From Prevotellaceae bacterium UBA4332 (lineage in GTDB: Bacteria; Bacteroidota; Bacteroidia; Bacteroidales; Bacteroidaceae), in the NCBI GenBank assembly GCA_002394365.1, contig DGTQ01000018.1:3879-67878 (forward strand): DNA of 64,000 nucleotides, in the 5' to 3' direction. Position numbers and translations under genes: made by a program. Of this stretch, positions 25,615 through 33,467 are shown piece after piece (position 1 is the stretch's first letter; every line of letters starts with the position of its first letter). The notes beneath the pieces were generated by a model, which was not told the DNA's origin, searched no databases, and was given only the letters and a program-made list of their open reading frames with translations.

Positions 25615-27387
25615 TTATTTCTTTTTAACATATCTGAGTGTCACAACCGTTGCCAGCGGTATTCTTTCTATCTTCAGCGTAGCGCCTATCGCCTCTGCCC
25701 TCTGCCTCATCGTGCGCAAACCTATACCGTTAGGGTGTGAGGTTTGAGATTTGAGGTTGGAGTTTTTCTCGTTAGAGTTAGCATTATCGTTCGTTATTCT
25801 CACCATGATGTCCTCTCCCTCGTCTTTTATCAGCACGTAAATGTCCGCAGGATTAGCATGTTTCACAGCATTCACCACCGCCTCCTGTATTATGCGGTAT
25901 ATCTCCAGAGCATCCGTTGGAGGTATCTCCCTGTAGCAAGCCTCCTCCATCTGCGAATCGAGGTGGAAGGCTATGCCCCCAGTGCCGTCCATCTCCCCTA
26001 TGTAGTCTCTCAGCACCTCGCCCAGATGAGCGTGAGTGAACTCTGGCGGCATCAGCTCGTGCGACACCCTCCTTACCTGCTCCCTGCTCTCCGTCAGCAT
26101 CCTCCGAGCCTGGCGTCTGGCATCGAGGTCTGAGGTTTGAGATTTGAGATTTGAGGTGTGAGGTCGGAGGTCTGAGGTGTGAGGTTGGAGGTTTGAGGTT
26201 TTTTCGTCTTCGTAGCGAAGCGTTTCGTCTTCGTTTTCGTTTAGCTTCATCTCTATCGCGAGTAACTGGTTGCCCACCCCGTCGTGCAACTCCTTCGCCA
26301 TGCGACTGCGCTCCGTCTCCATCCCCTCCAGATATTTCCTGTTCTGCTCCAGCTCAGCCTCCCGTTTCGCCCTGGTGCGCATGCGCCTTTGCCTTATGGC
26401 ATACACCACAAACATAAGCGCCACCACTACCAGCAACGTGCCTGTCGCTATCACTCCTCCGTAGTGTTTCTCGTATATATAGCGTATCTTCTCCGAAGCC
26501 CCAGCCTCTCCCAGGGAGAGGGAGTCCTCCCCCTTGGGGGGAGTTTGAGGGGGTTGGAGAGAGGTTAGAGTAGGTTGGTCCTGCGGTAGCAGCCTCTTGC
26601 TCAGGGCGCTCGTGTCCAGAGGCACAATATCCCCCGCCTCCGTCAGTCGCGTAGAGCGCCCCATGGCAGCCCTCAGCTGGCGCTCCATCTGCAGCGCCTT
26701 GTCCGTCATGTTAGCCTTTATATAAGCCTTGCGCAGGAATGTGAGGTAGAGCGTTTTCGCCTCCACCAGCTTAGCATGATTATAATGCTCCCTGCCCCTC
26801 GCTATCCAGGGGTTGTCGGCAGGCGAAACCTTAAACTTCGCATCCTCCGTCTCCATCAGCAGAGTGGCACATATCAGGGCATCATCATGCCTGCCCAGTT
26901 TGCAGGCATCGTCATACGTCCTCACGGCAAGGCTGTGCACAGCGCTGAGCCTGCGATGCTTCAGCATTGTCAGACACACCTGTTGCCCATACTGCTCCCT
27001 TATCCTCACGCTGTCGCAACGCTCTATCCACCCTATCGCTCCATCACAATAGCTCACAGCCTGCTCCGCTTCCCCCAGCCTGTCGCTCACGGTGGCAGCA
27101 AACGTATATACGGGCATCGTGAAGAGGTATATCCAGTGCTTCCCCTGGTCGGCATAGCGCTCATACAAGTTCAACCTCTCGCATATCCTTATGCCCTCCC
27201 TGTATTCGTTCAGCGCCGCCCGCAGCTGCCTGTTGTTTTCCAGTTCGATGCCCCTCAGCACATGCCCCCGCAACTGTATGAACGGATTCTGCCTGTCCTC
27301 AGCCGACAAAGAATCCACCTGCGCCATCGCCACGTCAGCAATCAGCGCAAGCAACACCACCATCAATATGCCACGAGCCTTATACAT
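25615..27387 (-). CDS. Sensor histidine kinase with repeat insertions
   Basis: The 590-residue kinase has a signal peptide (1-22), a periplasmic TPR-like sensor (about 40-245), one membrane helix (about 311-331), a HisKA_3 dimerisation region with the phospho-accepting His368 (AKELHDGVGNQLL), and an ATPase domain with the N box EAVVNAVKHA (about 502-511) and NGIGLRTMRQRA. Such kinases pair with NarL-type regulators, here encoded downstream. Three segments are encoded by repeats: 272-297 by a G/C palindrome, 383-422 by an acidic hexamer-like part plus eleven heptamers (giving a 7-residue period, TSNLQPH/TSDLRPH/TSNLKSQ), and 543-551 by more heptamers. The last lies in the ATP lid, and the usual D-x-G-x-G of the G1 box is not recognisable. 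The kinase could therefore be impaired or unusually regulated. Confidence 0.88.
   Translation of the reverse strand: MYKARGILMVVLLALIADVAMAQVDSLSAEDRQNPFIQLRGHVLRGIELENNRQLRAALNEYREGIRICERLNLYERYADQGKHWIYLFTMPVYTFAATVSDRLGEAEQAVSYCDGAIGWIERCDSVRIREQYGQQVCLTMLKHRRLSAVHSLAVRTYDDACKLGRHDDALICATLLMETEDAKFKVSPADNPWIARGREHYNHAKLVEAKTLYLTFLRKAYIKANMTDKALQMERQLRAAMGRSTRLTEAGDIVPLDTSALSKRLLPQDQPTLTSLQPPQTPPKGEDSLSLGEAGASEKIRYIYEKHYGGVIATGTLLVVVALMFVVYAIRQRRMRTRAKREAELEQNRKYLEGMETERSRMAKELHDGVGNQLLAIEMKLNENEDETLRYEDEKTSNLQPHTSDLRPHTSNLKSQTSDLDARRQARRMLTESREQVRRVSHELMPPEFTHAHLGEVLRDYIGEMDGTGGIAFHLDSQMEEACYREIPPTDALEIYRIIQEAVVNAVKHANPADIYVLIKDEGEDIMVRITNDNANSNEKNSNLKSQTSHPNGIGLRTMRQRAEAIGATLKIERIPLATVVTLRYVKKK
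25732..25766 (-). repeat. Heptamer array inside the kinase ATP lid
   Basis: Five 7-base units (AGGGTGT, GAGGTTT, GAGATTT, GAGGTTG, GAGTTTT on the plus strand) encode the residues NSNLKSQTS between the Asp of the G1 region and NGIGL. The units are of the same type as the larger array at 26125. Confidence 0.85.
26125..26250 (-). repeat. Heptamer array and GAAAAC-type repeat inside the kinase
   Basis: Eleven consecutive 7-base units of the form GAGGTNN or GAGATTT (26125-26201) are joined to a block similar to those at 39.41 and 40.77 kb (TTCGTAGCGAAGCGTTTCG then TTCGTTTTCGTTT, about 26206-26246). Together they encode about 40 residues inserted between the two helices of the HisKA_3 domain. Confidence 0.88.
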
Positions 27388-27831
27388 TAAACATTTATGG
27401 GGATTGCTTGTGGAGTGTCAGGGGAGTGTCGCTCGCTTTTCTTGCTTTGGCAAGCCAACAAGTTGGAGCGGCTCGCTGGAGTGCTTTAGGAGAAGAGTAA
27501 GAAGGAGTTAAAAGGAGTTATCGCTCGCTAAGGAGTTAGAGGACAATACTTGAGACCTCAATCATAGGCTTCTGCTGATAGTAAATGCTAATGTCCTCTT
27601 TACTCCTCCGTACTCCCCTTCACTCCTCTTTACTCCTCCGTACTCCCCTTTACTCCTCCGTACTCCTCTTTACTCCTTCGTACTCTTTCTTTACTCCTCC
27701 GTACTCCCCTTTACTCCTCCGTACTCTTTCTTTACTCCTCCGTACTCCCCTTCACTCCTCTTTACTCCTCCGTACTCCCCTTTACTCCTCCGTACTCCCT
27801 TTTACTCCTCCGTACTCCCTCATCTTTACCT
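27388..27831. repeat. Gene-free region made of dispersed and 10-bp repeats
   Basis: 27397-27483 is a reverse copy of an about 87-base sequence found at 46177-46262, with only a few differences. 27490-27535 contains GGAGTTA-type units. 27593 to about 27825 is an array with a 10-base period, in which TACTCCTCCG alternates with TACTCCCCTT and variants, over 20 units. It reaches the stop codon of the next gene. No ORF here is credible; the long ones are simply the repeat translated. Confidence 0.85.
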
Positions 27832-28461
27832 CTATTCCTTGCTCAACCTTATTCCCAGCTTCATGCCGTCGTATGCGTTCAGCACCGTAGTAACAGTAGA
27901 GAGGCTCGACACATAGCTTGCCATGCCAGCAAGAAAATTCTTCAGCGACGTAGCATCCATCACCATCACCAGCGAGCCGTTATCCAGCTGTGGCGTTATC
28001 TTGCAGGGCTTCGTCTTGCCCTTGAAGGTCAGCGTCACCGTGCTGCCGTCTATGGTGTATGTGCCCGTCTTCACGTCTTTCTTACCCTTCTTTATGGCAA
28101 AATTCTTCTCCTCGTCAAAAGTTATCGTGAGGTTTCCCTTCTTTATGCCCACCTTGGAGAAATACGTCTGCAGCTTCTTCTCTATCGACGCACTCGCCAT
28201 GCTGCCAGCCGCACTCTTCAGCGCGTTCTTCGACGTAAACATCACCGCAGGCTCCTGGTATGCCCACGTCCCCACTATCTGTTTCTCCGTCGGAATCAGT
28301 TTGCTGCTTATGATACCCGTAAGACTCGACAGCGTGCTGCTCTTCTGCGTGGCAGAAGTCGTAGCATCAGTCACCTTACCCAGCAGACCGCTCAGCTGAG
28401 CATCCGCCGTCATGCAAAACGCTGACACCATCGCCAGCACCATTACCATTTTCTTCATCAT
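27832..28461 (-). CDS. DUF4923 family exported protein
   Basis: The 209-residue protein has a signal peptide (KKMVMVLAMVSAFCMTADA-Q) and resembles the Bacteroidota DUF4923 (lipocalin-like) family: IVGTWAYQEPAVMFTSKNALKSAAGSMASASIEKKLQTYFSKVGIKKG followed by strands LTITFDEEKNFAIKKG, KTGTYTIDGSTVTLTFKGKTKPCKI and GSLVMVMDATSLKNFL. The second half fits a small beta barrel. The function of the family is unknown. The gene stands alone between repeats and the ATPase gene. Confidence 0.7.
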   Translation of the reverse strand: MMKKMVMVLAMVSAFCMTADAQLSGLLGKVTDATTSATQKSSTLSSLTGIISSKLIPTEKQIVGTWAYQEPAVMFTSKNALKSAAGSMASASIEKKLQTYFSKVGIKKGNLTITFDEEKNFAIKKGKKDVKTGTYTIDGSTVTLTFKGKTKPCKITPQLDNGSLVMVMDATSLKNFLAGMASYVSSLSTVTTVLNAYDGMKLGIRLSKE

Positions 28462-28515
28462 CTTTTTTCCCTTTTTTTAATTATTAAAGTTTGTGTGTTA
28501 CCTCTTATCTTTCAT

Positions 28516-29643
28516 CTATAACCTCTCCATCCAGTGTGACAAGAACACATCCCCCACCGTGTAGGTGGTTCCATTGACACTTATCTCATCATTCAGCAAT
28601 CCTTTTTCTACCAAGGCTTCGGCAAGTCTGCGCGAGACTGATGGCGAACCTATCCTGTATCTCTCCAGAAATTCAGAGGCAGTAATCTGGCTAACACTCT
28701 CTTTCTTTGCCACAGCAATGAGATAATTCCATTGTTTATCCGTCAACATCTGCCTGTATTGCAGATACACCGTCTCGCCGTGCTTCATCAGTTGGTCGCA
28801 AGCCTTCTTCACTTCGTCTATGGCTATGCGAGTTGCATCATTGGCAAACACCGTATGGCACAACTGCTGAGTATAATAAGTATGTCTGCGTGTCCAGTTT
28901 AGAATGAAATTTATTGCCTCGTCAGATATATCTCTACCCCGTTCCGCAAACAGTCTCCTTATGAAGGCAGAATAAGGTGCTTCACCTATCTTTCCTAACG
29001 AAACAAAAGTAGTGCTACTATAGAAAGGTCTCTTCTCGTTTGCAAAGATGTCCGCCATCATGTGTTTCTTACTTCCACAGAATATGAAGGTCAGATTACG
29101 AGTCTGTTGAATATATGTGCGTAACAGAGCCTCCATGTTCTTCTCTGGGTAATCACGTATCTGCTGAAACTCGTCTATGGCAATCACCACTTGCTCCCCC
29201 TGACTATCAAGAAAATCAAATAACCCCCTCAGGGTGTACTCTTTCTCCTGCGGTGTCTGGTATGCTATCTGCAACTGTGGCTCACCCGTTATGTTGTCGA
29301 AAGACAACTGTGGTCTCAACGACTTAATAAAGTTCAGCAACTTCTCCCCAAGCGATGTCTTTGGCTGAAAAGACCTCATAGCCGCCTCAGCCAACAGTTT
29401 GATAAAATCATCTATCGAACGAGATGAGAAAATATCCATATACAAAGTGTGTATGTCTGGCCTCACCTCCTTCAGCTCATCAAAAAGCCTCAATACCAGT
29501 CCAGTCTTGCCCATGCGACGTTGGGATATCAGCGTCATGTCTGAGTGGTTCACGCTATTTCTCAACATCAACTGCAGTTCCTCTTCCCTGTCGCAAAACA
29601 GTTCTTTCGATTCGTATGCCTTGATTACAAAGGGGTTCTCCAT
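28516..29643 (-). CDS. P-loop ATPase of the archaeal-ATPase type
   Basis: The 375-residue protein starts ENPFVIKAYESKELFCDREEEL, then a variant Walker A in LISQRRMGKTGLVLRL (about 38-53), Walker B VVIAIDEFQQIRDY (about 151-164), sensor-like LTFIFCGSKKHMM, and a C-terminal winged helix (about 295-350, VSQITASEFLERYRIGSPSVSRRLAEALVEKGLL). This is the ATPase_2 group of STAND-like ATPases, often toxin- or mobile-element associated but also common as stable chromosomal genes in Bacteroidota. The role is unknown. The gene has a promoter with overlapping palindromes, suggesting self-regulation through the winged helix. Confidence 0.82.
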   Translation of the reverse strand: MENPFVIKAYESKELFCDREEELQLMLRNSVNHSDMTLISQRRMGKTGLVLRLFDELKEVRPDIHTLYMDIFSSRSIDDFIKLLAEAAMRSFQPKTSLGEKLLNFIKSLRPQLSFDNITGEPQLQIAYQTPQEKEYTLRGLFDFLDSQGEQVVIAIDEFQQIRDYPEKNMEALLRTYIQQTRNLTFIFCGSKKHMMADIFANEKRPFYSSTTFVSLGKIGEAPYSAFIRRLFAERGRDISDEAINFILNWTRRHTYYTQQLCHTVFANDATRIAIDEVKKACDQLMKHGETVYLQYRQMLTDKQWNYLIAVAKKESVSQITASEFLERYRIGSPSVSRRLAEALVEKGLLNDEISVNGTTYTVGDVFLSHWMERL

Positions 29644-29691
29644 AAAGATTTTCTTTATCTACCTGTTATAAATTTGTTATCATTTCAACTG

Positions 29692-29722
29692 CAAATTTAC
29701 AAACTTTTTTTTATTTCACAAA
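29692..29722 (-). promoter_or_regulatory. Promoter of the P-loop ATPase gene
   Basis: On the minus strand, TTTG (29719-29722), 19 bases, then TAAATTTG (29692-29699), 49 bases upstream of the start codon. It fits the consensus well. Confidence 0.7.
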
Positions 29723-29744
29723 ATGTGTTACACAAAATGTGTAA
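29717..29744. promoter_or_regulatory. Candidate operator: tandem CACAAAATGTG palindromes
   Basis: CACAAAATGTGTTA and CACAAAATGTGTAA stand head to tail. The second with its flank gives a perfect inverted repeat, TTACACA-AAA-TGTGTAA (29728-29744). The pair overlaps the -33 box, a location suited to a repressor. No regulator gene is assigned. Confidence 0.5.
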
Positions 29745-29818
29745 TCAAAATGGCATCACTCCCTCGAACCTGCCACAGCTGTCTATCAGCTGACGCGAGC
29801 CCAACTATAAAATAGAAC

Positions 29819-30289
29819 CTACCACAGATAATCGGTGATGGTGCCTCCGAATACGAGGGGAGCATCCCAACCAGCATCCTTCGCCACCTTGCGCACATAC
29901 TCCTCAGTCTCTGGCGGCATAGGCAGCCTGCCCCCATGATAGGCATAGTAACGCTTGCGAGTGAGGGCGTCTATCAGCAGGCTCTTTATCTTCTTCTCTA
30001 TCCTGCCTGGCATTTCATAATAGATAGCCTCTATGCCAGTGGGCATCTCTATGGGCTCATCTTTCACGAAATGCGGACAGTTCTCCGTCTGCATGCTGGG
30101 GTTATTGAGGTTCACGCTGTTAGTCACCAGTTTTGTCTTGCTTGCATACTCGTTGAGCAGATAGTGCAGGCAATGCTCCCTCAAGGGACATTTTGCAGAG
30201 AAGCAGAGCAAGTATGTCTTTGCATGCTCCCTAAACTTCTCTTCCTTCCATTTATCGTCTATCTTCATTTCTAATTCTTCATTCTTCAT
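29819..30289 (-). CDS. DUF6078-like protein
   Basis: The 156-residue protein contains LLCFSAKCPLREHCLHYLLNEY (about 28-49) and ENCPHF (about 73-78), a set of four Cys with His residues that could bind metal. The rest includes a C-terminal region EAIYYEMPGRIEKKIKSLLIDALTRKRYYAYHGGRLPMP. It resembles the Bacteroidota DUF6078 group, whose genes often accompany VapE-type genes. No function is known. It lies 58 bases after the primase-helicase gene on the same strand and likely shares its promoter. Confidence 0.55.
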   Translation of the reverse strand: MKNEELEMKIDDKWKEEKFREHAKTYLLCFSAKCPLREHCLHYLLNEYASKTKLVTNSVNLNNPSMQTENCPHFVKDEPIEMPTGIEAIYYEMPGRIEKKIKSLLIDALTRKRYYAYHGGRLPMPPETEEYVRKVAKDAGWDAPLVFGGTITDYLW

Positions 30290-30347
30290 TCCTAATTCCT
30301 ATAGATTTTCTTTCTTTCTCGCAAAGCCCTTCACCCCTTGTACTTTG

Positions 30348-32522
30348 TCACCTTGTACTTGAGAGGGGGTTTCTAATTACCTTTACCCAATACACCTGTC
30401 CGTTCCTGCGATGCTCCTTATAGAAGGGGTCTAAGGGGTTGCTCAGGTGCAAACCTATTTTCTCCAGTTCCCTCTTGCCAGGCTTATATGAACTACCATA
30501 CTCCGCTTTCATCCTGTCCGCTATCTCCTTCACGGTCATCCACACTCCGTTCTCGGGATTATCCTCAGGATTGCCTTCTGGGTGCTCAAAGAGTGCCGAG
30601 AGCATCTCTCCCTCGTCGCTTATGCTCTGAAACTGCCTGTTGTAGCGCATCAGTTCACCTTCCTCCTCCTTGCTCAGGTAGTAAGGCAAACCGAGAGTCT
30701 CCACCTCATACTTCAGTTGGGCATAGAGTTGTGGGTAGTCTATGGGTGTCTCAAAATCTATGTTGCCCTCCACCTTCACGCACACAAAACGTCTGCTGCC
30801 CGTAGGGTCAGTCAGGGGCATCGGCTTGTTGGTGGTGCCTATGAAGGAAGCATAACGCCTGAAGCTTGCATACGCCTTACCATAGGGAGGGCGAAACTTC
30901 AGTTCGGTGGTAGAGACAAGATACTTCAGCACCACCTGTTGCCGACTCGTCACCTTGTCAAACTCGTCGAGGTTTATCAAGGCATGCGCCGTAAGCCCTA
31001 TGTTAAGAGCCTTGTCGTCCTTGAAGTCGATGTTGTCATTATAGTAATCCCTCATGTCCCGAGGCAGCAATATCCTGCAAAAGCTCGACTTGCCACAACC
31101 CTGTTTGCCTATCAGCAGGGGCACCAGAGCATTACCCGTCAGCTGTCCCTTACCCTGCCACATAGCCACCATCGAGCGCATCCATACGTGGAAGAGGTGA
31201 GGCCAGTTCTCATAGGAAGTCTTTATGCGACGTGCAAGCTCATCCACCCTGTCTTTTCCGTCCCATTTTGGCAGACGGTCCAAGAAGTCGCTCATAGGGT
31301 CGTAAAGCGGTATGTCGTTAGAGTTTATGTAGCGCTTTATGTCTTTGTCCCAGCACCTTATGCCCTGCGCCATAGCTTGCATCGTTATCTTGTTTTGCAC
31401 CTCAACAGTAATATCCTGAAAAGAGAAGCCCAAACCCGTCCGCTGCCTATATTCCGTCACGCCTCTCATTGCGTTGCGGCGAAATTCGTAGTTGCTGTTT
31501 AGGAATATGTCCGTCTTCATCATCATCAGCGTCTCCTGTGGTATAGTCTTCAGGGGCTTCTTCACACCCATTCTACTCCGATACCTGCGCTCACCCTCCA
31601 TGCGGTAAGCATTCTCAAACACCTTCCTAACCACATCTTCCTCCTTGCCCAGCTGTCTGCTGTTCAACGCCTGCCTCTGGGCAAAAGCCATGTCGAGACC
31701 CGTCTCCTGACAATATTCCGCCAAACGTGTAAGCACCATGAGCGAGCGCTCCTCGTCGTTCTCCACACCCGTAGTGTCGTCGAGAGCCTTCTCCAGGTTA
31801 TACTCGTATATCAACCTCATCGAGTGGTATCTGTTATGCCCAGGCACCAGGTCGTCGCTCTCCTTCTCATTGGTTTTCAGCGGTTTCAGCGCCTGCTCCA
31901 GGGGTGTGGCATCAACATAGAAAGTGTTAGCCTCAGGATTATACACCGCCCCCTCGTCCCAACTCACATAGCACGTCTGGTCCAAACGAGGCTCTATCTT
32001 GTCAACAGTCAAACCCAACTGCGCATTATACGCCAGTCTCGCCTTCTCATACAGATTAAGGTGAAACCTCTCTGTCTCCTCCTTCTCCGCAGGCAGACCG
32101 CCACCCTTCAACTCTCCCCTGCAAACTATCTCTACGCTCCTGCCATCAGCACCCACAAACGCCAACAGCGTATGCGGCATCAGTCCGGCACCCTGGCGCA
32201 CAGCTACCGCCTCGTCAATGTCCCTCAGGTTGCTCACCCTCAGCAGCACCAGTCCAGTATAACCCTTACGTATGCGTTCCCCCTTGCGATTCTCCATCAC
32301 CGAAGCAAAACACACCCTCGCCAGTTTCCTGTCATCATAACCACTCAGCACAGGCCCACTCTCGCTCCTGCGCTCCATCATACGGATGCCATAGAAATAG
32401 CGCATCTCTTCCACACCCTCCTTCGCCTCACCAGAAGCAATCATCCTGACCACCTCCTGGAGCTCTGCGAGCTTCAGCGTCTCCTTGCCTCTGCTCCACC
32501 TTAAAATCGTAATTTTTTCCAT
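30348..32522 (-). CDS. VapE/BT4734-type primase-helicase-like protein
   Basis: The 724-residue protein joins a BT4734/BF3469-type N-terminal domain (about 10-330; related to primase domains) with a VapE-type P-loop domain (about 390-640) whose Walker A is LIGKQGCGKSSFCR and whose Walker B part is ALINLDEFDKV, and a C-terminal DUF3874-like winged helix (about 660-715). These proteins come from phage-inducible islands and plasmids but also stand as single genes in Bacteroidales chromosomes; no integrase or capsid gene is near. By family it may act in initiation of replication of an element or in defence. The upstream 0.9 kb contains iteron-like repeats. Confidence 0.8.
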   Translation of the reverse strand: MEKITILRWSRGKETLKLAELQEVVRMIASGEAKEGVEEMRYFYGIRMMERRSESGPVLSGYDDRKLARVCFASVMENRKGERIRKGYTGLVLLRVSNLRDIDEAVAVRQGAGLMPHTLLAFVGADGRSVEIVCRGELKGGGLPAEKEETERFHLNLYEKARLAYNAQLGLTVDKIEPRLDQTCYVSWDEGAVYNPEANTFYVDATPLEQALKPLKTNEKESDDLVPGHNRYHSMRLIYEYNLEKALDDTTGVENDEERSLMVLTRLAEYCQETGLDMAFAQRQALNSRQLGKEEDVVRKVFENAYRMEGERRYRSRMGVKKPLKTIPQETLMMMKTDIFLNSNYEFRRNAMRGVTEYRQRTGLGFSFQDITVEVQNKITMQAMAQGIRCWDKDIKRYINSNDIPLYDPMSDFLDRLPKWDGKDRVDELARRIKTSYENWPHLFHVWMRSMVAMWQGKGQLTGNALVPLLIGKQGCGKSSFCRILLPRDMRDYYNDNIDFKDDKALNIGLTAHALINLDEFDKVTSRQQVVLKYLVSTTELKFRPPYGKAYASFRRYASFIGTTNKPMPLTDPTGSRRFVCVKVEGNIDFETPIDYPQLYAQLKYEVETLGLPYYLSKEEEGELMRYNRQFQSISDEGEMLSALFEHPEGNPEDNPENGVWMTVKEIADRMKAEYGSSYKPGKRELEKIGLHLSNPLDPFYKEHRRNGQVYWVKVIRNPLSSTR

Positions 32523-32571
32523 ATTATAATCCCTTTCTTTTTATGTTTTATCAGGTATTCTTTTTATACTA

Positions 32572-32603
32572 CAAAGGTACTAAAAAATTCCCACATGTGC
32601 AAA
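32572..32603 (-). promoter_or_regulatory. Promoter of the VapE-type gene
   Basis: On the minus strand, TTTG (32600-32603), 20 bases, TACCTTTG (32572-32579). The start codon lies 50 bases downstream. Confidence 0.72.
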
Positions 32604-32921
32604 CTTTTTCAGAGAAAAATCGCAAAAGACCTTCACACCTTCACCACCTCTGCAACCCACTGAATACCAACACAAAACAGCGTGAAGGACTCCCTCACAC
32701 TTATCGCAAGTCCTTCACACTAACTCGTCCTGAATAAGGTTGATGGCTAAACAGTGGTTTCCAAGCCCTGTTTCCCCCAAGGAAACACCTTGTTTCCCTG
32801 AAAGAAACACTTTGTTTTCCACGAAAAAACAGAGTGTGTACCGTTGGGAGAAAAAATGTGTCCCACCCATAAACACTCTGTTTCCCATTAGGACCATCTC
32901 ATTCACCTAAATCTCACATCT

Positions 32922-33005
32922 CCCCGCTAAGCACTCACATGTCCTTACTAAGCCTCCACACATCCTTACTAAGCATCCGTCCGCCCTTGCTTAGCACCCG
33001 CAACC
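32922..33005. repeat. Four 21-bp tandem repeats
   Basis: Four adjacent 21-base units begin CCCCGCTAAGC, CCTTACTAAGC, CCTTACTAAGC and CCTTGCTTAGC, starting at 32922, 32943, 32964 and 32985. Units differ at several positions. A heptamer array follows immediately. Confidence 0.85.
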
Positions 33006-33006
33006 T

Positions 33007-33069
33007 TATACTTTATACTTTATACTTTATACTCTATACCTTATACTCTATACCCTATACTCTATACCT
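33007..33069. repeat. Heptamer array of TATACTT type
   Basis: Nine consecutive 7-base units: TATACTT three times, then TATACTC and TATACCT/TATACCC in alternation. Confidence 0.92.
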
Positions 33070-33194
33070 TTTACCACCGTGAAGGACTCACAACAAGTGT
33101 GAAGGAGTCCTTCACACACTAACGCGCTATACCTCACCACGTTACAAGCCCTGTGAAGGTGTGAAGGACTTTTCACAACTTTTTTTCAGTAAAA

Positions 33195-33305
33195 TTATAT
33201 TATTAGCTTCCGAACATCCTTAACCTTCCTTACCTCAGCTTTATACTGACGTCCAATTTCTCCATTCAGCTCTTCCACCACAAACATTTCCTCCTGCCAT
33301 AACAT
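33195..33305 (-). pseudogene. Short ORF, possible remnant or small protein
   Basis: A 36-codon frame, MLWQEEMFVVEELNGEIGRQ followed by YKAEVRKVKDVRKLII and a stop, reads like real protein sequence (charged, ordered) and not like repeat. Upstream in frame there are only about ten more codons to a stop. It may be the C-terminus of a lost gene. No homologue is recognised. Confidence 0.25.
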
Positions 33306-33344
33306 ATAGACATCATCAAATACACATCCCCCCAATCAATCATA

Positions 33345-33374
33345 GCCCCTGTCATCACACCTGATGGCAGGGGC
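33345..33374. terminator. Hairpin downstream of the Sel1 gene
   Basis: GCCCCTGTCATCA pairs with TGATGGCAGGGGC across a 4-base loop (one G-T pair). On the plus side A/T-rich sequence follows; on the minus side no U run follows the stem. It lies about 95 bases beyond the stop of the minus-strand operon and probably ends it. Confidence 0.5.
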
Positions 33375-33467
33375 CAATTATTTAAACTTTTACTTAGGGT
33401 GCCAATTGAGAGAGTATTTTAATAGTCACATTTCCTTTTTTTGTATATAGTTAGGCATTTGTATCGC

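Larger units (their letters stand above)
32625..33177. repeat. Iteron-like GTGAAGGACT repeats beside the VapE gene
   Basis: The word GTGAAGGA or its complement TCCTTCAC recurs at about 32682, 32711, 33079, 33099-33115 and 33154-33170, with related CCTTCACAC and CTCACACTT at 32630 and 32693. At 33097-33117 a perfect 21-base palindrome, GTGTGAAGG-AGT-CCTTCACAC, is formed. A second family, GGAAACA-CCT-TGTTTCC (32781-32797) with more GTTTCC words, lies between. The arrangement resembles a replication origin or multi-site operator. No coding region is seen. Confidence 0.65.

Noticed and set aside
27585..27890. Ser/Leu/Thr-rich ORF on the plus strand
   Set aside because: It is the translation of the 10-base-period array and runs into the opposite DUF4923 gene.
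28516..33177. Prophage or integrated plasmid
   Set aside because: The P-loop ATPase and VapE-type gene are compatible with one, but there is no integrase, relaxase, partition or capsid gene and no flanking direct repeat that I can identify.
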